DNA from: Halomonas elongata DSM 2581
GTDB taxonomy: Bacteria; Pseudomonadota; Gammaproteobacteria; Pseudomonadales; Halomonadaceae
Reading direction: 5' to 3'
NCBI RefSeq assembly: GCF_000196875.2
Contig: NC_014532.2
Coordinates: 992,001 to 1,056,000 of the forward strand
Length of the DNA stretch: 64,000 nucleotides
The notes below the pieces were generated by a model. It made no database searches, was not told the origin of the DNA, and saw only the letters and a list, made by a program, of their open reading frames with translations. The position numbers and the translations under genes are program-made. Of the stretch, positions 9,651 through 18,088 are shown piece by piece (position 1 is the first letter of the stretch; each line of letters opens with the position of its first letter).

Positions 9651-10284
9651 GTCGCGTCTTGATTACGTCCTGGCCCAGTAACCGTCGCAGGCGTCTGATA
9701 TAGACCTCCACTAGATTGGGAGCCGGAGCGTCCTGTTCCAGAGTATAGAGCTGGTCAAGGAGACGTAGCTTGGAATGGACGCGGTCCGGGTTGTGCATCA
9801 AATAACGTAGCAACCGAAATTCGGTTCCTGTCAGGGGTTGCCAAGTGATTCCATCGGTACTGACATGCTGCTGATGTTCGTCGAGATGGATACCATTGAC
9901 GATCAGGATTTTGCCAGTATTGCCGTGTTGACGTCTGAGTAGAGCGTGCAGCCTGGCAAGCAACTCCTCCTCATGAAAAGGTTTGGTGAGATAGTCGTCC
10001 GCCCCTCGGCGCAAGCCATTGACCTTGTCTTCCCAGGTATCTCGAGCCGTGAGGGCGAGGACGGGATGTTGATAGCCTCGACCACGCCAGCGTGTGAGCA
10101 GGTCGAGGCCGGACCCGTCGGGTAGCCCAATATCGAGAATGACGAGGCCATACTCCTCGGTCTGCATCAGAGAGTCGGCCACACGCAAGTGCGTAGCGAT
10201 ATCGACACGATAGCCTTCATCGCTCAGGGTTTCTGCCAAGCTCTCTCCCAGCAGGTCATCGTCTTCGAGAAGCAGTAGTTTCAT
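9619..10284 (-). CDS. copR: OmpR-family response regulator CopR
   Basis: DNA-binding response regulator of 221 residues. The receiver domain has the acidic pocket at 7-10, phospho-acceptor Asp51, Thr79 and Lys101. A winged-helix OmpR-type C-terminal domain begins at about residue 125 and ends GQGYIF. Partner of CopS, overlapping it, and three bases downstream of the cupredoxin gene. The 11-bp-spaced repeat boxes at 8286-8306 and 10829-10849 are its likely targets, which implies autoregulation. Confidence 0.94.
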   Translation of the reverse strand: MKLLLLEDDDLLGESLAETLSDEGYRVDIATHLRVADSLMQTEEYGLVILDIGLPDGSGLDLLTRWRGRGYQHPVLALTARDTWEDKVNGLRRGADDYLTKPFHEEELLARLHALLRRQHGNTGKILIVNGIHLDEHQQHVSTDGITWQPLTGTEFRLLRYLMHNPDRVHSKLRLLDQLYTLEQDAPAPNLVEVYIRRLRRLLGQDVIKTRRGQGYIFASS

Positions 10285-10287
10285 GGT

Positions 10288-10782
10288 TTAACCTTTGATC
10301 TGAAGGTCACCATTCATGCCTGCCTTGTAATGCCCGGGAATGTTGCAGGCGAACTCCAATGCTTCGATGTCTTCGGGAGCGGTCCAGACCAGGGTTGCGG
10401 TCTCGCCTGGCAGAACGGTCACTGAGGGCATGCTGGCAGGGCTATCCTGTCCATTGTCATGATGATGGCTGGCGCTCATGTCATGCCCGTTGCTTGATGC
10501 CATCTCTCGCATCATTGCGCGGTGTTCGGCCTGGGCCTTCGGGTTACCGATTACGAACTCATGTTCGAGCTTGCCGGTGTTGGTGATGGTGAATTTCACT
10601 GTCTGGCCGGGAGCGATCTCCAGCTTGTCGGGCGTGAACCACATATCGCCCGCTTCGAGGGTGATGGTTCGGTCAATCGGCTGGCTGGTGTCGAGCGGCG
10701 AGTTGTCGCTGCCGTGTCCTGCACTGCCCAGGGCCGTAGTAGACGCCAGGCTGAGGAGAGCGACGAGAAGCGCCTTATGCAT
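10288..10782 (-). CDS. Periplasmic cupredoxin-like copper protein
   Basis: Type-1 blue-copper (plastocyanin/azurin-like) protein of 164 residues with a Sec signal peptide (about 1-19). Copper ligands are visible as the His of EHEFVIG and the Cys, His and Met of FACNIPGHYKAGM. A Met/His-rich insertion (HRAMMREMASSNGHDMSASHHHDNG region) sits between them. This is the first gene of the minus-strand copper operon, three bases before copR. Probably a periplasmic copper carrier or scavenger. Confidence 0.9.
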   Translation of the reverse strand: MHKALLVALLSLASTTALGSAGHGSDNSPLDTSQPIDRTITLEAGDMWFTPDKLEIAPGQTVKFTITNTGKLEHEFVIGNPKAQAEHRAMMREMASSNGHDMSASHHHDNGQDSPASMPSVTVLPGETATLVWTAPEDIEALEFACNIPGHYKAGMNGDLQIKG

Positions 10783-10828
10783 CTTGATACCTCTATTGGA
10801 CGAGTTGACCTACTGATTTCTAAGCGAT

Positions 10829-10849
10829 CAAGCTGAATTGAAACTGAAT
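10829..10849 (-). promoter_or_regulatory. CopR-type box upstream of the cupredoxin-copRS operon
   Basis: On the plus strand this reads CAAGCTGAAT, four bases, ACTGAAT. On the minus strand it is two ATTCAG half-sites 11 bp apart. It matches the box at 8286-8306 in both half-sites and lies about 47-67 nt upstream of the cupredoxin start codon, a suitable distance for an activator site. Confidence 0.7.
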
Positions 10850-10868
10850 GATGGGAGGCTCCTGCCTT

Positions 10869-10894
10869 AGGTTCGAGTTCTGTTCGGGAAGCCA
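10869..10894 (+). repeat. Degenerate tRNA-Asn 3'-end copy (attR-like)
   Basis: 26 nt matching the 3' end of tRNA-Asn copy 3 except at positions 11 (C to T) and 21 (G to A). It carries the T of the CTGTT stem that distinguishes copy 3 from copies 1 and 2. No tRNA body precedes it. It marks the far edge of the copper islet, just beyond the islet's promoter region. Confidence 0.7.
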
Positions 10895-10915
10895 TGTCGT
10901 CGTCATATCTTCCGA

Positions 10916-12130
10916 TCATCGCCCCTGCCGTATCGCGTCACTGCCTTCTTGGGGGTTCTCGAGCTTGGCTGGCCAGCGCCGGTATGAGGCCAGCAGCAGT
11001 GCCGCGATAATGTAGACGACGGACATCCACGCCAGAGCCCTTTCCTGCCCCCATGCCATGCTGGCCTGACTTAGAGGGGCGCCGAGGCTGGCACCACAAA
11101 AGAGGATGAAAGTATAGAGCATGATCGCCCGCTGCCTGTATAGCGCCGGCTGCTCGCCGAGAAAGTGCAGGAAGGCAGGTGTGGCAAGCGCGATACCTCC
11201 AAGGGTCAGCCAATGGCCGATATGCAGACCGATGCCTTGCACGACGATGCCTGACAGCAGAGCGCCGATTGCTGCCAGCACCAGCCCCGTAGTCTGAACG
11301 AGGCTGGTCGCCACGCGGGATAACAGCGCTCCGGAAACCAGCGTCATCAGCACGGCTGGTGCGCCGAGCAACCGGAACCATTGAAGATTCGTCACTGTCT
11401 CGCCCGATGAGATCACGGCATAGTAGTAGACGACGCCCATCAGCAGTACAAACACAGCTATATAGAAGCGCCCGAGGGCTTGCCAGTGCAGCAGTCCGGC
11501 GAATGAACTTCCAGGGGCCGCGCGGGATGCCTTGGCCTTTCCGAAAGGTAGTTGCCATAGGCAAAGGGCAATCGGCACCAATAGGGCGCCGACGCCGAGG
11601 AAAACGGCCGGTACCGACCAGGCGTCTGCCATCATGCTGGCCAGGAGCTGGCCTAGCGGTGCCGACATCAATAGAGCTGCGCTGAGCAGGCCGATAGCCG
11701 TCGGTCGGTGGCGTTCGCTGGTTGCTTCGATGAGGATCGTGATGGCGAACGGCGGGAAGGCGGCGGCCGTCATGCCTTGCAAAGCGCGACCGGCCAAGAA
11801 TCCCCAGCCGATTTCGAGCTTCAGAGCCAGGGCGGTCAACAGACTGGCCGATGCCAGACCTGAGATGCCGACGACGAAGAGCGTGCGGCTTCGCCAGCGA
11901 TGGTTGAGATGGCCGAAGACCAGAAAGCCGATGGCTTGACAGAGCGCGAACAGGGTCGTGGCCAGCTCCACATCGGTGGTCGAGATGCCGAGTCGTTCGG
12001 CGATAGGACTCGTCAGTGGAAGGTAGGCATACAGTTGCCCAACCACCAGAATGGCCGTGCCCATCAAGAGGGCTGTCACACCGAAGCTGCGTAGTGAATC
12101 GGGTGTGAGCGTTGCTGATGATAACGTCAT
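10916..12130 (-). CDS. MFS transporter (12-TM efflux type)
   Basis: Major facilitator superfamily permease of 404 residues with about 12 hydrophobic segments. The loop between TM2 and TM3 carries FGHLNHRWRSRT, a variant of the MFS motif A. The overall look is of the drug or metabolite exporter group (YnfM/AraJ-like); the substrate is unknown. It is divergent from the XRE regulator at 12253, with about 120 nt between them, a common exporter-regulator pairing. It lies just outside the copper islet repeat. Confidence 0.85.
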   Translation of the reverse strand: MTLSSATLTPDSLRSFGVTALLMGTAILVVGQLYAYLPLTSPIAERLGISTTDVELATTLFALCQAIGFLVFGHLNHRWRSRTLFVVGISGLASASLLTALALKLEIGWGFLAGRALQGMTAAAFPPFAITILIEATSERHRPTAIGLLSAALLMSAPLGQLLASMMADAWSVPAVFLGVGALLVPIALCLWQLPFGKAKASRAAPGSSFAGLLHWQALGRFYIAVFVLLMGVVYYYAVISSGETVTNLQWFRLLGAPAVLMTLVSGALLSRVATSLVQTTGLVLAAIGALLSGIVVQGIGLHIGHWLTLGGIALATPAFLHFLGEQPALYRQRAIMLYTFILFCGASLGAPLSQASMAWGQERALAWMSVVYIIAALLLASYRRWPAKLENPQEGSDAIRQGR

Positions 12131-12252
12131 GTCGAGTCTCCTGTGACGGTATCGTTGTCGATGCCCGAGCGACTCTACGCTGAGGGGAAATTGGCCAACC
12201 AGTGATGAATTATCCTGGGATTGGTACTCCCACCCTGAAATATGGAGAGGAC

Positions 12253-13086
12253 ATGATCGATCATGAGGAGTTAGGCGCCTTCATGAAGGCGTGTCGTGCA
12301 CGTGTCGATGCCGAAGCTATGGGCTTTCCGGTCGGCAAACGTCGTCGTGTCGCGGGGTTGCGGCGTGAGGAGGTGGCGGAACTCGCCGGCATCAGTCCCG
12401 ACTGGTATACGCGCCTGGAGCAAGGACGTGATGTCGGTGTATCACGCCGTGTCCTGGAGTGCCTGAGCAAGGCCTTGCAACTCTCCGAGGCCGAAATGGG
12501 GCATCTGTTTGCGCTGGCAGGGGTGCAACGGCCCGTAGAGACGGCCGTATCGAGTTCCGAGGCTGTTGTTTCCCAGGCCGAGGTACTCGAAGCGTTATCG
12601 CCCAACCCAGCTCACTGTGTGTCGGGACCTTGGGATATCGAGGCCATGAACATGGCTGCCGAAGTGGCGTTCCCCGAATTGCATGGTAAGAAGGCCGGCG
12701 GAAATGTCATGCGCATGATCTTTCGCGACGAGGGATTTCGGGAGCGCTTGGCGGATTGGGAGTCGCATGCCAAACAGTGCCTGGCGACGTTCCGTACGCT
12801 CTATGGGCGTCAGATGCGGGATCCGCGCTTTCGTCAGCTCGTGAATGAGTTGACGCTATCGAGCGAGGAATTTGCCGCCTGGTGGCCGCGTCAGCATGTG
12901 GGAGACCTGTCGCCGGCATCCAAGCGGTTCATCGATCCGGTGTTGGGGGAGTTGCGGTTTACCGTTCGCTTCTTTCAGCCAACAGAGGATCCCGGCAGGA
13001 TACTGACGGTGTTCATGGGGGATGCCTATACTCAGCAGCGGCTCGGCGAGGCTCTTGCTGATCGTTCGATCGGTTGGAAAGAGTAA
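12253..13086 (+). CDS. XRE-family regulator with MmyB-like ligand-binding domain
   Basis: 277 residues. The N-terminal Cro/C1 HTH (about 10-80) contains GLRREEVAELAGISPDWYTRLEQGRD, here broken by domain only, which is typical of the family whose C-terminal half is the MmyB-like (MLTR) ligand domain. The ATG at 12253 has GGAG five bases upstream; in-frame ATGs upstream (12202) would add 17 residues. Divergent from the MFS gene, so a likely local repressor of it. A truncated, frameshifted copy lies at 17023-17464. Confidence 0.88.
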   Translation: MIDHEELGAFMKACRARVDAEAMGFPVGKRRRVAGLRREEVAELAGISPDWYTRLEQGRDVGVSRRVLECLSKALQLSEAEMGHLFALAGVQRPVETAVSSSEAVVSQAEVLEALSPNPAHCVSGPWDIEAMNMAAEVAFPELHGKKAGGNVMRMIFRDEGFRERLADWESHAKQCLATFRTLYGRQMRDPRFRQLVNELTLSSEEFAAWWPRQHVGDLSPASKRFIDPVLGELRFTVRFFQPTEDPGRILTVFMGDAYTQQRLGEALADRSIGWKE

Positions 13087-13203
13087 TCGATGATTGATCG
13101 CTAGTCGGCTTGCGGTCGTAAGGTTGGATCGATGGCCTCGGCCATCGTTTCGTTTCCGTTTTCTGACCCGTTACTCGATGAACACCTCCCTGGTGTGGAC
13201 CTT

Positions 13204-13647
13204 TCAGATGTCCATATGCAGGTAGCCAATCGAGTAGTGTTTGAATGACGGCTTGTCCATTGCCTCATCGGTCTGACGAGGTAGCTGGCTGATGCTGTGG
13301 CGCCAATGCAGCCAATGCAGGCTCGAACGCGTCAGATGAGAGATAAAGCGCTGGAGCGCAAAGAAGCAGTCATTCAAGGCGAGCCAGGTGGTGTGCCGAA
13401 AGGTGATCGCTGCGACCTCCTCAAGGTCCGATAAGGAGGTAGAGCTTGGTTGCTTGGGCCCCATGCGCTCATCTTCCACGGAACTGCGATGCCGCCACTT
13501 GCGCACCATTTTGGGATTGAGGTTGTAACGGTGACTCAGCTCCGCGATCGAAGCTGACGATCGCTGTATATCTTTTTGGATGGCGTGGTGGCCTTGGCGC
13601 GTTGATGAAGTACTGGAGCCATGGACCTTCCTCGTACCATGGACCAT
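13204..13647 (-). pseudogene. Truncated IS481-family transposase (N-terminal remnant)
   Basis: 147 codons encoding the N-terminal part of an IS481/IS3-type transposase. The HTH region (IAELSHRYNLNPKMVRKW) is followed by the linker with RSSVEDERMGPKQPSST and the LTRSSLHWLH segment, ending at SIGYLHMDI. The frame stops where the DDE catalytic core should begin, so the protein cannot be active. TGTTTAGTCCCGGAATG on the minus strand at 13666-13650 may be the surviving left end; no right end was found. Marks the area as a site of past insertion. Confidence 0.75.
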
Positions 13648-13861
13648 TACATTCCGGGACTAAACACCTAGAGAGTACCGATCCGTTGTTAGCGATAGTG
13701 GGACTGCAGCAGCTGACGTCCTGTTGGGGGCTGAGCCAGTCCCCAGGCTCACTGTCCTGTCGCGTTTTCTTGGCTATCCGAAAACAGTGTTCATGCCCTT
13801 CTCATGCTGGTGAGGCGGCATTGGGTGTCAAGCAATTGGATTCTGAGCAGAGAGTTGACCG

Positions 13862-14758
13862 CTATGGATTACGGTACTTCCCAGGAGACTGAGCCAGCCG
13901 GTGGGATGAGCCGCGTAGGCCAAGCCAGGCATTAATGAACAGCGTGATCAAGATCAATGTCCCGCCGAGCAGCGTTGCCTGTGGTGGCTGCTCGTCCAGC
14001 CACCACCAAACCCACAGGGTGCCGAACACGGCTTCAATTAAATAGAACAGGGCAACTTCTGCAGACGGCAGATGGCGGGTCGCCCCATTGATCAGTGCGG
14101 TGGCCAATGGCATCTGCAACAGGCCCATCAGAGCCAAGGTGGCATAGCTTTGTGTTGTGAGGGCCAATGGTGTTGCCATTGGTATGGCAATCAATGCCGA
14201 TAGGCCGCCCCCCATGGCGATGAGGGGAATGCTGTCCAGGTTGGGGTGACGGCGCAGGAGGGTGAGGTTGCCACCGACAGCGGCCGCGGCGATTACCGCA
14301 TAGAGATCGCCGACCAGGCCATCACTCGATAGCGACCCAGCGAAGACGATCAGCATGCCGGCCATGGCCGAGATGATCGCCAGCCAGGTGCGCAGGGCCA
14401 CTGTCTCATGCAGAAAACAGTACGTGAAAATGGCGGCAAACAAAGGAGCGGCGCTCAGGATGACCACCACATTCGCCACCTTGGTGTTCATGACGGCCAG
14501 AACAAACAGGCTGGAGATGATGCCCAACAGGAGAACGGAGAGTAGGGATGCTCCAGGGTTCCCACGCAGTGTCGCCAACCGGCGCCCGTCGAGGCACAGC
14601 AGGCCGAGCGATAGGGCCATCAGGGCACCCCGCCAGAAGATGATATTCCATCCATCTGTCGCGGCTAGCCGGACGAGTAGACTGTCGAAGCTCAGAACCG
14701 TGACACCGGCGGCCGCCATGGCCAGGCCCCGTCCGTGACCATGTAACGAGAAAGACAT
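13862..14758 (-). CDS. DMT-family (EamA) transporter
   Basis: 298 residues in two EamA repeats of about five hydrophobic helices each (about 10-140 and 150-285). AGGAG lies eight bases before the ATG. Drug/metabolite transporters of this type export amino acids, cofactors or small amines; nothing here fixes the substrate. It is flanked by an IS remnant and a long gene-poor stretch, so it is accessory and isolated. Confidence 0.85.
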   Translation of the reverse strand: MSFSLHGHGRGLAMAAAGVTVLSFDSLLVRLAATDGWNIIFWRGALMALSLGLLCLDGRRLATLRGNPGASLLSVLLLGIISSLFVLAVMNTKVANVVVILSAAPLFAAIFTYCFLHETVALRTWLAIISAMAGMLIVFAGSLSSDGLVGDLYAVIAAAAVGGNLTLLRRHPNLDSIPLIAMGGGLSALIAIPMATPLALTTQSYATLALMGLLQMPLATALINGATRHLPSAEVALFYLIEAVFGTLWVWWWLDEQPPQATLLGGTLILITLFINAWLGLRGSSHRLAQSPGKYRNP

Positions 14759-15493
14759 CCGAGGTACTCCTGCCGGGATATACGAGGTCCGGTATTCAGG
14801 GGGTGATCATTAGGGTGTTGAAAGTTTGACTGCTAGGATATGGCACCGGCGGAATCGGGCTATTCTCTTCACGCCATCCCAAAAGGCTTGTGCGACACAT
14901 GCATGTCTCTCATATGCTGAGACTCAAAAAGCCCCCCATGCAAACGTATTGTGGGGCGAGTGGAGCTGACGTCGGCGGCGACGTGTCGTGTTGTGCTTTC
15001 GATACAGTCAGTGAAGCGCCCCGGGGTTCGTAGATACCTCCAGTCTTCATACTGAAGGCACCAAGTAGGTCAAATCAGGTGGTAGTTTCGTCGATCGTCG
15101 AGAATCTGGCCGCCGCGCTCGACACTGCCAGCACTAAGGCGGTGGTGATATTTGCGTGCCGGCCAACTCCAAGATGGGCTGGCGAGGTATGCTCCGAGAC
15201 TCATGCCCGCAGGCAGGGTGCGGAATGCGCACGAGGGGGGATTGTGACTAGGCGGCCAGGAAGCGTATTTGGTGCGCTTTCAGAGCTGTAGCTGTTGAAG
15301 CGCCCCTCTCATGCGGGACCTCTTCAAGTAATGAGTATTCCACCCCGAGCCAGCGGTTTAAAGTGGGGAGTCCGATAATGCAAGCATGTTGGTGAGCGTG
15401 CCCTCTCCCAGCTTTTGGCTATTCCTTTGGTAGGCGTTATTCCGTAGTCTATTTGAGGAGTACGATATATCCACGACGGAAAGGAGTTCCTCG
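14759..15493. other. 735-nt gene-poor stretch with an 11-nt direct repeat
   Basis: No convincing gene on either strand. The sequence TGAAGCGCCCC occurs at 15012-15022 and again, in the same orientation, at 15296-15306. Such ends resemble the terminal bases of some IS3-group elements, but no transposase ORF lies between. A short GTG-initiated ORF (15079-15291) has no ribosome site and no recognisable domain. Probably decayed mobile DNA. Confidence 0.45.
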
Positions 15494-15871
15494 ATGTTTC
15501 AGCGTTTGCATATCATCGCAGTTGGCTGTCTGGCCACTCTGAGCATGAATTCGGTGGGAGCCGATACGGGGATGGGAGAAGATAAATGCATGGAACTGAC
15601 CCTGGCGAAATCGAATCTGGATCTAGCCATGGTAGGTAAAGCCCCGATGGAACCTGCTGAAGCCAGGTCACAATTCGACGCTCTACGCAGCGACCTGCCG
15701 GATGCGTTGGATCCCCACATCACGGCCATGCTGGATATTTCCAAGGCTGCGGAGGGTCTGGCCCTCAATGATCCCCAACATCCCATGTCGAGCGGTGATT
15801 TTCAGGAAGCCGACGCGGCATATCGTGGAGCCGTCGGGCCGCTTTGTCCCAGTTTCAACATGGATTACTGA
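15494..15871 (+). CDS. Small secreted two-cysteine protein, paralogue A
   Basis: 125 residues with a Sec signal peptide (cleavage near VGA-DTG). The mature part is helical with two cysteines, one in DKCMEL near the start and one in GPLC near the end. It aligns with the protein at 17610-17984: a C-M-x-L segment, an L-x-S-x-LP segment, then L-x-DP-x-HP-x-x-SG-x-F and a C-terminal Cys. AAGGAG lies seven bases before the ATG. I recognise no named family; function unknown, probably periplasmic with a disulfide. Confidence 0.8.
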   Translation: MFQRLHIIAVGCLATLSMNSVGADTGMGEDKCMELTLAKSNLDLAMVGKAPMEPAEARSQFDALRSDLPDALDPHITAMLDISKAAEGLALNDPQHPMSSGDFQEADAAYRGAVGPLCPSFNMDY

Positions 15872-16055
15872 GCCCCAAGTTGCTTCCTTTTGGGGCTTTT
15901 GGGGCGACGACGATCTCGTGGCGCAGTACTTGCAATATGAAAAGGTGGAATGATGAATAAAACCTGAACTCGTGAAGCAGGTCGTTGATACAGCAGAACT
16001 GTCCTAGACGATGGTCTTCTAGCGGTTCCTGAAAGCCCAGACACGTTACCGACGT

Positions 16056-16805
16056 TCAGCGTTGAGCCTCGATCAAATGACGGGTGGAGTGCGCGACAAA
16101 GGGGGCGCCTTGGCGCATCTGGTTATCCAGTTCGCGCAACTGGCTCTCATACTTATGTACTGAAAAGTCCGGCACCCACCACACGCACTTGCGCAAGATC
16201 CAGACGATGGCGCCCACGTCGTGGAATATCATGCGGCAACGCGCGGTGCGAAGGTTCACCACGGTCAGCCCCGCAGCCTGCGCAGCTTTCGCTTCGTCGT
16301 GAGGGTCACGTAAACGGCGTTCATGAGGTAATGGACCGAGGAAGTACTCGATTAATTCAAAGGCTGAAGCCGGGCCCACGTGTTGAGCAAAATAACTCCC
16401 ACCAGGCTTGAGAACGCGATGAATCTCTGCCCAGTCAGGGTTTACCGGGTGACGAGAGGACACCAGTTCAAAGGAAGCCTCTGCAAATGGCAGAGCCGTG
16501 TCGTTGTCGACTTCAACCACTTGTACGCCACGTGTGCCTAAGCGTGCGCGTGCCTTGCGAACATTGGGTGGCCAGGCTTCGGTTGCCATCATCACTGATG
16601 GGAGACGAGGAGCCTCATCAAGGACCTCACCACCTCCGGTATCTAGGTCCAGTGCGGATTGCACGCGAGACAGGCGCTGCGCTAGCCGTTGTGCATAGCC
16701 CCAGGGAGGACGTTCTTCGCTAGCTCGCCCTTCAAGCCAGTCAAATCCCCATCCCGTCACATCAGCGGTTTCGGCTTCAGCTACCAGTTCATCAAAAGGT
16801 TGCAT
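16056..16805 (-). CDS. Class I SAM-dependent methyltransferase
   Basis: 249 residues with a Rossmann-type methyltransferase fold. Motif I reads ALDLDTGGGEVL (about residues 51-62), followed by LPFAEASFELVSSR (motif IV region) and HRVLKPGGSYFAQHVG. The DTGGGE form is a variant of the usual E/DxGxGxG. The substrate is not evident; relatives include small-molecule and rRNA methyltransferases. It is transcribed alone, opposite to the small secreted protein genes on either side. The ribosome site is weak (GGACG). Confidence 0.82.
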   Translation of the reverse strand: MQPFDELVAEAETADVTGWGFDWLEGRASEERPPWGYAQRLAQRLSRVQSALDLDTGGGEVLDEAPRLPSVMMATEAWPPNVRKARARLGTRGVQVVEVDNDTALPFAEASFELVSSRHPVNPDWAEIHRVLKPGGSYFAQHVGPASAFELIEYFLGPLPHERRLRDPHDEAKAAQAAGLTVVNLRTARCRMIFHDVGAIVWILRKCVWWVPDFSVHKYESQLRELDNQMRQGAPFVAHSTRHLIEAQR

Positions 16806-17022
16806 ATGTTTTTCGTCCGTATGTAGAGGCGGAGCTCAGAATCGACGGTTGTGGTTCTGTCATACCGAGCAATATTCTGGGAAATGCTATTGCATAAAGC
16901 ATATGGAATGCAGCTTATAAAGTAAGTGAATTGTTTTTATTGTACCATTCCCCTTGAGGTCGTCTTCAGGAACTGGTCGCTGCAGCCGCTCTCCAGCCTT
17001 CTTGCTAGATTTATTCCTTTCA

Positions 17023-17464
17023 TTTGCTCTGGCGGGGGTGCAAGGGTCCGTAGAGACGGCCGTACCGAGTTCCGAGACTGGTGTTTCCCAGGTCGAGGTA
17101 CTCGAAACGTTATTGCCCAATCCAGCGCACTGTGTGTCGGGCCCTTGGGATCTCGAGGCCATGCACATGGCTGCTGAAGTGGCGTTCCCCGAATTGCATG
17201 GGAAGGAGGCCGGCGGAAATGTCATGCGCATGGTCTTTCGCGACGAGGAATTTGCCACCTGGTGGTCGCGTCGGCATGTGGGAGACCTGTCGCCGGCATC
17301 CATGCGGTTCATCGATTCACTGCTGGGGGAGTTGCGGTTTACCGGTGGCTTCTTTCAGCCAACAGGGGGCCCGGCAGGATACTGACGGTGTTCATGGGGA
17401 TGCCTATACTCGGAAGCGGCCCGGCGAGGCTCTTGCTGATCGTTCGATCGGTAGGCAAGAGTAA
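17023..17464 (+). pseudogene. Decayed partial copy of the XRE/MmyB-like regulator
   Basis: Closely similar at DNA level to 12509-13086 but missing the whole HTH domain. Relative to the intact gene it lacks 135 nt, exactly the interval between the direct repeats CGAGGGATTT (12729-12738) and CGAGGAATTT (12864-12873), leaving one repeat. Two single-base losses (in the CCAACAG..CCCGG and ATGGGG stretches) shift the frame, so translation stops at 17385 in the first frame. Similarity continues a few tens of bases past the stop codon. Cannot be a working regulator. Confidence 0.85.
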
Positions 17465-17609
17465 TCGATGATTGATCGCGAGCTGGCTTCCGGCCGCTAG
17501 GAGGGCATCAATCCAGGATGGCGATTGCTTGTCCTTGTCAGCGGCTTGTGACTATTAACCGAGGCTGCTCCTTACTATACTCGACGGCTCATAAGCTAAG
17601 GAGGGCCTT

Positions 17610-17984
17610 ATGAAGAAGACGCTTATGGTGATGTGGGGAGTGGTGCTCGCCATGCTTGCTTCGCCGGTGACAGCCAACGACCTGACCCAGCGGGAATGCA
17701 TGAACCTCTCGCATGCAGCAAGCGTGTTGATGCTCGCCGCCCTGAGCGAAAATGGAGGTGATACCGATAACCTGGTCCGGGCCAAGGAAAACCTGGATCA
17801 ACTTCACTCGAAGCTGCCGGCTGACATGCAGAAATCGCTTGATAAGATGATCATGCTGCAAGAGGAGTTGGCGGAGAATCCGCGGCCTCTCAGTGATCCA
17901 TCACATCCTGTCACCTCCGGGAAGTTCGATCAGCCTAGCCTCGAGCTTTCGGCGGGTATCGAAGAGGTTTGTTCGAACGCGTAG
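17610..17984 (+). CDS. Small secreted two-cysteine protein, paralogue B
   Basis: 124 residues with a signal peptide (cleavage near VTA-NDL). The mature part is helical with Cys in RECMNL and in EEVC near the C-terminus. It shares the spacing and the DP-x-HP-x-x-SG-x-F segment with the protein at 15494-15871. AAGGAGG lies five bases before the ATG. It sits about 145 nt after the decayed XRE copy, which may once have been paired with it. Function unknown. Confidence 0.8.
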   Translation: MKKTLMVMWGVVLAMLASPVTANDLTQRECMNLSHAASVLMLAALSENGGDTDNLVRAKENLDQLHSKLPADMQKSLDKMIMLQEELAENPRPLSDPSHPVTSGKFDQPSLELSAGIEEVCSNA

Positions 17985-18088
17985 TCCTGTCACCCGCCGT
18001 GCGTCGTTGTGATGCTTCACACGGTATCTCCTCATGAACGAGGAGTTGCAGGAGGCCGGTATGGCCCCCTGGAGCGGAGCGTCGCTAT

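Noticed and set aside
10916..12130. MFS gene as part of the copper islet
   Set aside because: It lies outside the att-like repeat at 10869-10894 and is paired with its own divergent regulator.
15079..15291. 70-codon ORF in the gene-poor stretch
   Set aside because: GTG start without a ribosome site, no domain, composition unlike neighbouring genes.
16954..17385. Reading the frame at 16954-17385 as an intact 143-residue regulator
   Set aside because: Its first 25 or so codons are unrelated to the regulator family, the HTH is missing, 45 codons are deleted, and the frame breaks before the conserved C-terminus.
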